Shown: in pieces, positions 21,219 to 25,844 of the stretch
Numbering within the stretch: the first letter of the stretch is position 1
How the letters are laid out: the number at the start of each line of letters is the position of its first letter
DNA from: a virus
Length of the DNA: 25,844 nt
IMG/VR virus record: IMGVR_UViG_3300006844_000038
Location: 1-25,844 of that record
Direction: 5' to 3' (one strand)
Translations under genes and position numbers: made by a program
Notes under the pieces: generated by a model
Database searches by the model: none
Seen by the model: only the letters and a program-made list of their open reading frames with translations
Told to the model about the DNA's origin: nothing

Positions 21219-21709
21219 AAAAGAGGGTGATCGATTTCCGCGAGCGGGTGATCAACGGCGATCCGCTGAAGGCGACCAATAAACAGGCGATGATGGTCAC
21301 CTCTCCTAGTTCGCAATACTCCTTACCTCCGGCGACGTTTGCCAAGAAAAAGATTACCGTCACGTTGAGCGAGCCGGACAAGAACAGAGCCCCGCCCGGA
21401 AACATATGGGATCATAGAGGGGAAATATTCGGCAAACTCGTCGTGTGCGGCTACGCGTATTCAAAAAAAGATAAACGACGAGCGAGAAGCACCAAAAATG
21501 AGATAGTCAAACCGGGATGGTGGATCGGCCCAGGGTGGAACCCCGCCCCTTTGCGCACCAGGGGATATGACTGGAAGCACTATTGGTGGTGTCTGTGTCT
21601 TAACTGCAAGCGCGAGGTAACCGACGCGATATCGACGCATGGTCTTAACAAGCACAAGTTCTACGGCGGTGCCTGCCGTGAATGCTTGGGATTTAAGGCG
21701 GGCAAGTGA
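21206..21709 (+). CDS. Zn-ribbon protein resembling homing-endonuclease accessory domain
   Basis: ATG 21206 lies in the end of TerL. The 167-residue protein is basic; its first ~60 residues lack clear motifs. The C-terminal ~100 hold IFGKLVVCGYAYSKKD, YWWCLCLNCKREVTDAISTHGLNKHKFYGGACREC. The G-x-L-x-V...WxCxCxxC...L..H....C..C order resembles the Zn-ribbon found in phage HNH/AP2-type homing endonucleases, but I see no HNH catalytic core. It may be a decayed or accessory form. It overlaps the next gene by 4 nt (GTGA). Confidence 0.55.
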   Translation: MAKVKKRVIDFRERVINGDPLKATNKQAMMVTSPSSQYSLPPATFAKKKITVTLSEPDKNRAPPGNIWDHRGEIFGKLVVCGYAYSKKDKRRARSTKNEIVKPGWWIGPGWNPAPLRTRGYDWKHYWWCLCLNCKREVTDAISTHGLNKHKFYGGACRECLGFKAGK

Positions 21710-22188
21710 TAGACCCCATCCACCTGTGCGACTACGTCATCCGGCCCGTGGATCAGTTTCTGGGCATGTGGTCGGTTAACTCCGAGCGCCTGGTCCTGGG
21801 TACGATCTGCCAGGAGTCGGAGTGCGGCCGCTGGCTGAAGCAGCTCGGCGCCGGTCCCGCCCTCGGCATCTGCCAGATGGAACCGGCGACGCACGACGAC
21901 TGCTACGTCAACTTCCTGAACTTCAACCCCGACCTACTGACGAAGGTCATGGCGTTCAGCAGCATCAAGTACCACTTTGGCATTCCCGATCCCGAGGAGA
22001 TGATCGGCAATCTGAACTACTCCGTGGCCATGTGCAGGGTGAAGTATTACCGCGACCCTTACCCGATCCCGAGCACACTCGAAGGCCAGGCGGAGTACTG
22101 GAAACGGGTGTACAACACCCACGAGGGGGCCGGAACGGTGGAGGACTACGTGTCGAGCTGGCATCGATTCATAACGGGTGTCGTATGA
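21706..22188 (+). CDS. Lysozyme/transglycosylase-like protein (candidate endolysin)
   Basis: GTG 21706 (GTGA overlap). The 160-residue protein has LVLGTICQESECGRWLKQLG (29-48) and GPALGICQMEPATHDD (50-65). The E in QES (Glu37), followed by a G-P-A-x-G-x-x-Q-x-E block, is the arrangement of lytic transglycosylase/goose-lysozyme folds, which cleave peptidoglycan. Another block MCRVKYYRDPYPIPSTLEGQAEYWKRVYNT (~108-138) closes the fold. No signal peptide, so release would need a holin or it may be a virion-borne lysin. Its place between TerL and portal is unusual for an endolysin. Confidence 0.7.
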   Translation: MIDPIHLCDYVIRPVDQFLGMWSVNSERLVLGTICQESECGRWLKQLGAGPALGICQMEPATHDDCYVNFLNFNPDLLTKVMAFSSIKYHFGIPDPEEMIGNLNYSVAMCRVKYYRDPYPIPSTLEGQAEYWKRVYNTHEGAGTVEDYVSSWHRFITGVV

Positions 22189-22361
22189 GCGACGAAGAAG
22201 AAGACCGCCAGAAACCGCTGACCCTGGACGAGATCCTCAAGCAGGAGAAGTCCAAGCCGAGGCGACCGGGAAAGATTGCGGTCCCAATAAGCATCGGGCG
22301 TGGCGTGGGCGCGAAGATAAAAAAAATGGACGGCGACTACGAGTCAGACGACGACGATTGA
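22185..22361 (+). CDS. Small acidic-tailed protein (58 aa)
   Basis: ATG 22185 overlaps the lysozyme-like gene stop. The product MSDEEEDRQKPLTLDEILKQ with GKIAVPISIGRGVGAKIKKM in the middle and a YESDDDD tail is charged and probably disordered. Being the last gene before the promoter and leader, it may be a minor structural or assembly factor. No family recognised. There is no clear terminator behind it. Confidence 0.5.
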   Translation: MSDEEEDRQKPLTLDEILKQEKSKPRRPGKIAVPISIGRGVGAKIKKMDGDYESDDDD

Positions 22362-22371
22362 AAAATTCAAT

Positions 22372-22400
22372 TTTACTCTCATTTTTAGTTGATATATAAC
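22372..22400 (+). promoter_or_regulatory. Putative promoter of the portal transcript
   Basis: TTTACT (22372-22377), a 17-nt spacer and TATAAC (22395-22400) lie in an AT-rich tract directly after the 22185 gene. An alternative -35 is TTGAAA at 22358-22363, but its spacing does not suit. Transcription would start near 22407 and give a ~400-nt leader before the portal gene. Confidence 0.5.
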
Positions 22401-22812
22401 CCGAAATCGTAAGGCGGAGGTTACGGCTCCGGAAAAGCCTAATGCGTTTCGTGCTTGGAACTGTTTTCACAGTACCCGTTCATGAGCGCACTACGTTGAC
22501 CATCCACAACGGTCTCCAGGAGCGATCACCTTGCATATGGGATCGGGTATGTCTCAAGCAAGCGAAAAACTGGTCGGCGAACGCGCTGCTCTCCACCTCA
22601 AAGTTGATGAGAGCCAACCCTGGCGGTTCAGGAGCTTGCAGGTGGTCAGGACATAGGACGTAAGAAATGCGAAAGGCCGGAAGTAAGTGCCCCCCGGCCT
22701 GACGCAACGAACGTTCGACTACCTTGTTACGGAAGGCAGCTGAGCCTACTGTATTTCATCTTGGGTCGTTAAGGCAAGAGGGATACGAGGGGCATAGAGG
22801 GCAGGGTTATAT
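22401..22812 (+). ncRNA. Candidate structured leader RNA upstream of the portal gene
   Basis: A 412-nt stretch with no convincing ORF sits between a promoter and the portal start. Several hairpins are visible: CGGAG/CTCCG (22415-22431), ACTGT/ACAGT with loop TTTC (22460-22473, flanked by GG/CC), CTCA/TGAG (22597-22611), AGGCCGG/CCGGCCT (22674-22700, extended by TGCG/CGCA), CCTT/AAGG (22722-22736) and AGGC/GCCT (22734-22747, competing). The first and the CCTT hairpin share the same 7-nt loop GTTACGG. I recognise no tmRNA, RNase P, tRNA, group I or II intron, or known riboswitch. It could be a structured UTR, a processed sRNA or a packaging-related RNA. Confidence 0.5.
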
Positions 22813-24216
22813 ATGGCTGAAGCCACCGCACGCATCACCCCCAGACGATCCAGGCAGAACCGGTTCGGCGAGATCGGCAACACCGGTCTCAACGCCCAGA
22901 CCGGGGTCCTCTACGAGGAGTTTCGCCGCGAGCTCGTCGGCCTGCCGGGAATCAAGATCTACGAGGAGATGAGCCGCAACGACCCCATCATCGGCTTTAT
23001 CTTATTTGTCATCGAGCAGTCGATCCAGCAGGTCGAGTGGAAGGTGATCCCGTTCAGCGAGGAGAAGAAGGACGAGGATTCACGGCTGTTCATCGAGCAG
23101 TGTCTGGACGACATGTCGCAATCGTGGCCCGAGACCCTTTCAGAGATCTGCTCGATGTTCGTGTTTGGGTGGGCACTCACTGAGACCTGCTACAAGATGC
23201 GCAAGGGGACCAACCCGCCCAACGGGATGCCGAAATCGAAGCACAACGACAACAAGATAGGTTGGCGGAAGTGGGCGATCAGGGGCCAGAACACGCTCAT
23301 CCGCTGGGAGTTCGACGAGTCCGGCGGGATAGCCGGGATGACCCAGACCATCAGCCCGACCGTCTACGAGGAAGTCACCATCCCCATCGCAAAAGCGTTA
23401 CTTTGGCGCACCAAGATCGACAAGAACAATCCCGAAGGCTTGTCGATCCTGCGTCACGCTTACGTTCCCTGGTGGTACGGCAAGCGGCTGAAGGAGTTCG
23501 AGGCGATCGGCCACGAGCGCGACGCCGCCGGGCTCGCCGTCCTGACTCCACCCGAAGGCGTGGACATCTGGAACGAGAACGATCCCGACATGTCGATGGC
23601 GCTCTCAGCCGCCTCCAAGCTCGTCACCCGCATCAGGCGTGGAGAGAATGAGGGAGTCGTCAAGCCGTTCGGCTGGACCCTGGAACTCCTGTCTTCATCC
23701 TCCCGCCGCCAGTCCGACCTGAACACGACGATCATCCGCTACGACACCCGGATCGCCCAGAGCGTTGCCGCCGACTGGGTGATGCTCGGCCACGGCCAGA
23801 CCGGGTCGAGGGCACTGTCGGTCGACAAGACCGACATGTCGGTCCTGTGCCTGTCAGCTTACCTGAAAAGAATAGAGGAGGTCGTCAACCGGTTCGCCAT
23901 CCCGAGCCTGCTGGAGCTCAACAGCATGGACTCTACCCGTCCCCCGAGCCTTAGCCACGGCGACATAGAGACGAAGGACCTGAGCCAACTTGGCACCTAC
24001 TTAAAGACCCTGACCGATATAGGTGCGATAAATTTTCCAGACGATGCCCTTGAGGAATATGTTAGGACTGCAGGTGATTTACCACCAGCACCAGACGAAC
24101 CAGCGATTCCAGAGGATTGGGCTTATACGGTACGTCAGCCCGTGACCGAGGAACCGGTGCAACCTAACGAACCGGCTGTACCGTCCAATGCCGATGCTGA
24201 ACAACCCGAAGAATAG
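22813..24216 (+). CDS. Portal protein (DUF935, Mu gp29-like)
   Basis: ATG 22813, with GAGGGCAGGG upstream as the binding site. The 467-residue protein opens with a basic stretch (ARITPRRSRQNRFGEIGN), then GLPGIKIYEEMSRNDPIIGFILFVIEQSIQQVEWKV (about 45-80), the N-terminal signature of DUF935 portals, with WALTETCYKM (118-127), ALLWRTKIDKNNPEGLSILRHAYVPWWYGKRLKEFE, and DWVMLGHGQTGSRALSV (320-336). Portals form the 12-mer ring through which TerL packs DNA. The length fits the family. From about nt 24030 base composition becomes less GC-rich and the C-terminal tail (PPAPDEPAIPEDW...) is Pro/Glu-rich; its last 53 nt are overlapped by the antisense HNH gene. Confidence 0.85.
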   Translation: MAEATARITPRRSRQNRFGEIGNTGLNAQTGVLYEEFRRELVGLPGIKIYEEMSRNDPIIGFILFVIEQSIQQVEWKVIPFSEEKKDEDSRLFIEQCLDDMSQSWPETLSEICSMFVFGWALTETCYKMRKGTNPPNGMPKSKHNDNKIGWRKWAIRGQNTLIRWEFDESGGIAGMTQTISPTVYEEVTIPIAKALLWRTKIDKNNPEGLSILRHAYVPWWYGKRLKEFEAIGHERDAAGLAVLTPPEGVDIWNENDPDMSMALSAASKLVTRIRRGENEGVVKPFGWTLELLSSSSRRQSDLNTTIIRYDTRIAQSVAADWVMLGHGQTGSRALSVDKTDMSVLCLSAYLKRIEEVVNRFAIPSLLELNSMDSTRPPSLSHGDIETKDLSQLGTYLKTLTDIGAINFPDDALEEYVRTAGDLPPAPDEPAIPEDWAYTVRQPVTEEPVQPNEPAVPSNADAEQPEE

Positions 24217-24679
24217 TACGTTTGCTGACGTTAAAGCGTGCGGCTAATTTGTTGAGGCTGGTGATGCGCGGTTTATACTGCTCCAGAATTTGATTGGCAG
24301 TAGTAGGATCAAGCACCGAGTTGTGATGTTCTTCGCCTCTGCGAGGATTATGTGTTGCACACCATCCGCCACGGTTCTTTGCATACTTGTCGCGCATGTT
24401 ATCAAGTGGCGTTCCTAGAAATAGATGGTCGGGACGAACACAAGGCGGATTGTCGCAGCGGTGGAGGACGTAAAGCCCTGGCGGGATTTCACCATGGGTC
24501 ATTTCCCAAGCGACTCGATGAGCAACTTTCATAACTACTTTTTTTGGGGCAAGGCGAAAAGTAAAAGCACCGTAACCATCGCGCCTTTTACCGCCCTGCC
24601 ATATCCAGCAGGTTTCTGTCTTGAGAACCATTCGCCAGAATCGGACAGCATTGGGTAATGATTTGGTTGATTGGGGCAT
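24164..24679 (-). CDS. HNH homing-type endonuclease, antisense insertion
   Basis: The only convincing minus-strand gene. Starting at the ATG complement of 24679 it gives 171 residues; the in-frame start at 24757 runs into the Mu-F gene. Motifs: FWRMVLKTETCWIWQGGKRRDGYGAF (14-39), AHRVAWEMTHGEIPPG (53-68), and the HNH_3 core VLHRCDNPPCVRPDHLFLGT (71-90) with His73, Asn77 and His85. A C-terminal helix-turn-helix (NKLAARFNVSKRTILRVV) is usual in free-standing phage homing endonucleases. It sits tail-to-tail with the portal gene (53-nt overlap) and head-to-head with the next gene, whose composition differs. This fits a mobile gene that inserted between portal and Mu-F genes. Confidence 0.85.
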   Translation of the reverse strand: MPQSTKSLPNAVRFWRMVLKTETCWIWQGGKRRDGYGAFTFRLAPKKVVMKVAHRVAWEMTHGEIPPGLYVLHRCDNPPCVRPDHLFLGTPLDNMRDKYAKNRGGWCATHNPRRGEEHHNSVLDPTTANQILEQYKPRITSLNKLAARFNVSKRTILRVVQHRHWTVQPVR

Positions 24680-25589
24680 GAGAAGTATATATAACAATCG
24701 CGTGAAAAATAATAGCTTTTTACTTCGCAAAGCATCCGTTGACCGCCGCCTCGTCAACCGCCTCGAAGCCCTGGCCCGATCCTACGAGCCGGCCCTGCGC
24801 GACGCCTTCTTAGCCGCCATCAGGTCAGCACGACAGCGAGCCACTCTGGAGACCATCGAGCAAGCCCTAACCCAGATCGACCCCGCCCAGGCCATCAGGT
24901 CCGCCACAGGAGGCCTGGAATTCTCCCAAATGCAAAACACCCTGGCCGACATAGTGGAGGCAGCAGGCTCTCAGGTGACAGAGTCCCTGCGCCCACAACT
25001 GCCAACCCAAATTCGCGAGATCGCCCGGTTCGACATCGTCAACCCCTACGCCGCAGACTACGCACGCCGCGAGGTGGGCCGCCTCATACGAAACATCACC
25101 CAGACCACCATGGAGGGCGTGCAAACTCTCATAAACAGGGGCATCACAGAAGGCATAACTGTCAGGGACACGGCACGCCAAATAAGGACCATGGTCGGCC
25201 TGACGGACCAGCAGATGAGATGGGTCATGAACTACGAGCTTCGCCTGCTGGACAGAGGGGAGATCAACATAGAAGCCAAGGTCCAGCGCTATGCCGACAA
25301 GGTGCTCCGCTACCGGGCAAACACCATAGCGAGAAACGAGACCCTCTCGGCCTCGGCAGCCGGACAGCAGTCTGCATGGCAGGCGGCCATCGACCAGGGG
25401 TTTCTTACAGGCGACGAGACCAAGGTTTGGATAGTCGCCAAGGACGCCCGGCTGTGTGAGGAGATCTGCGAGCCGATGGGAGGGCAGAAGCGAAAGCTCA
25501 GAGACCCGTTCAAGACCGGCGACGGGCGGTTGATTCAAAGACCACCGGCCCACGTCCAATGTCGATGTTCAACCGGTCTGGTGCTCTGA
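24678..25589 (+). CDS. Phage head morphogenesis protein (Mu F / SPP1 gp7-like)
   Basis: I start it at ATG 24678 (303 residues); GTG 24702 and an upstream TTG at 24621 are alternatives and none has a good binding site, perhaps because the HNH insertion disturbed the 5' end. The N-terminal two thirds are long helices. The C-terminal domain shows RYADKVLRYRANTIARNETLSASAAGQQSAWQAA (~222-255), TKVWIVAKDARLCEEICEPM and RPPAHVQCRCS, the Phage_Mu_F signature. Such proteins act in head assembly and may enter the head with the DNA. It follows the portal in many phages, as here apart from the inserted HNH gene. Codon use (AGG, ATA) differs from TerL. Confidence 0.8.
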   Translation: MRSIYNNRVKNNSFLLRKASVDRRLVNRLEALARSYEPALRDAFLAAIRSARQRATLETIEQALTQIDPAQAIRSATGGLEFSQMQNTLADIVEAAGSQVTESLRPQLPTQIREIARFDIVNPYAADYARREVGRLIRNITQTTMEGVQTLINRGITEGITVRDTARQIRTMVGLTDQQMRWVMNYELRLLDRGEINIEAKVQRYADKVLRYRANTIARNETLSASAAGQQSAWQAAIDQGFLTGDETKVWIVAKDARLCEEICEPMGGQKRKLRDPFKTGDGRLIQRPPAHVQCRCSTGLVL

Positions 25590-25744
25590 TGAATGAGGAG
25601 CAGCTTAGGAAGTTCATGGAGCCGCTGACCTACAAACTGGACCTATGCGAGAAGCAGATGAGGCGCGACAGGTGGGTGGCAGCGGTGGTGATAGGCGGGT
25701 GCTCGTACGTCGCTGGTGTCATAACTAGCTGGCTGCTGGACTGA
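25589..25744 (+). CDS. Small single-TM protein (XhlA/holin-like)
   Basis: ATG 25589 shares one base with the TGA of the Mu-F gene. The 51-residue product has a helical N-terminus MNEEQLRKFMEPLTYKLDLC EKQMRRDR-like stretch and one membrane span WVAAVVIGGCSYVAGVITSW (about 29-48). A soluble coiled N-terminus with a C-terminal membrane anchor is the layout of small XhlA-type lysis/attachment proteins. It could be a lysis partner of the lysozyme-like protein at 21706, but that is distant. Confidence 0.5.
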   Translation: MNEEQLRKFMEPLTYKLDLCEKQMRRDRWVAAVVIGGCSYVAGVITSWLLD

Positions 25745-25746
25745 GC

Positions 25747-25837
25747 ATGGGCGGGGTTTTGGAAGATCATTAAGAAACCTTTTATTGAAAAGCTTGTCAA
25801 GGAAAAAGTGAGCACCGTTGAAAAACAAGAGAAATAA
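25747..25837 (+). pseudogene. Frame-broken microgene near right end
   Basis: ATG 25747 reads only eight codons before TAA. Shifting by one base at the GCGGGGTTTT run opens FWKIIKKPFIEKLVKEKVST followed by VEKQEK and a TAA at 25835-25837, a plausible charged amphipathic helix. The same frame is also that of the preceding gene past its TGA. Either one G is extra (sequencing error or mutation), or a frameshift or read-through makes a longer product. Confidence 0.4.
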
Positions 25838-25844
25838 TCGTGCC

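Noticed and set aside
22442-22663. 73-codon + strand ORF in the leader region
   Set aside because: No ribosome binding site, odd composition and no recognisable motif; the interval shows hairpins and its end does not join another gene.
22590-22680. Possible hammerhead ribozyme (TTGATGAGAG ... GCGAAAGG)
   Set aside because: Core pieces are present but CTGATGA has a T for C and stems I-III do not pair.
22480-22707. 75-codon minus-strand ORF in the leader region
   Set aside because: No binding site, and complementary to the hairpin-rich leader; no motif seen.
22401-22812. tmRNA, RNase P RNA, tRNA or group I/II intron
   Set aside because: I looked for a T-arm with pairing stem, intron core elements and RNase P consensus blocks; TTCGACT at 22714 has no matching stem and the flanking genes are complete.

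Overview
The window is a stretch of a GC-rich tailed double-stranded DNA phage (or prophage) genome, most likely a siphovirus-like phage of a Gram-negative, possibly soil-dwelling host. Evidence: a TerS-like / HNH / TerL block, a DUF935 (Mu gp29-like) portal, a Mu-F / SPP1 gp7-like head morphogenesis protein, an ERF annealing protein with a PD-(D/E)XK exonuclease, many small genes with ATGA/GTGA overlaps, and strong AGGAGG-type ribosome binding sites. All genes but one read on the + strand. The host guess is weak: it rests on GC content and on a secreted HAF-type repeat protein like those common in soil bacteria. I saw no tRNA, rRNA, CRISPR array, integrase or insertion sequence.

Layout. (1) 1-2485: end of the virion module: a repeat-rich Ala/Ser protein cut by the left edge, a BppU-like Ig-fold protein and a conserved virion-type protein. 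(2) 2539-5798: a tight four-gene cassette: a tandem-ParB protein, a TET/JBP-associated glycosyltransferase (TAGT), a second GT-A glycosyltransferase resembling the reversibly glycosylated polypeptide family, and a uracil-DNA-glycosylase-fold protein. I read this as a DNA base hypermodification cassette. (3) 5848-9975: AT-rich promoters, lysine-rich and small unknown proteins, a DUF932 protein, a Zn-binding pair and strong hairpins. (4) 9990-12489: a cassette for the cell envelope: a signal-peptide Cys-rich protein, two overlapping micro membrane proteins, a Zn microprotein and a secreted HAF-like beta-propeller. (5) 12512-15372: a small HTH regulator, then ERF, exonuclease and associated proteins. 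(6) 15392-18922: a replication-type winged-helix protein, Zn-finger proteins, HNH and VRR-NUC-like nucleases. (7) 18926-22361: packaging genes plus a lysozyme-like enzyme. (8) 22372-22812: a promoter and a ~410-nt leader without a convincing ORF but with many hairpins. (9) 22813-25844: portal, an antisense HNH homing-type endonuclease, the Mu-F-like protein, a small membrane protein and a frame-broken microgene.

How it fits together: early genes (regulator, recombination, replication, nucleases) are followed by packaging, portal and head genes. The tail genes presumably continue off the right end and rejoin the left end if the genome is circular. The two glycosyltransferases probably decorate a modified base made by enzymes outside this window. 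The most unusual parts are the glycosylation cassette, the structured leader before the portal gene, and the envelope cassette. Functions come from motifs read by eye; no database search was run.
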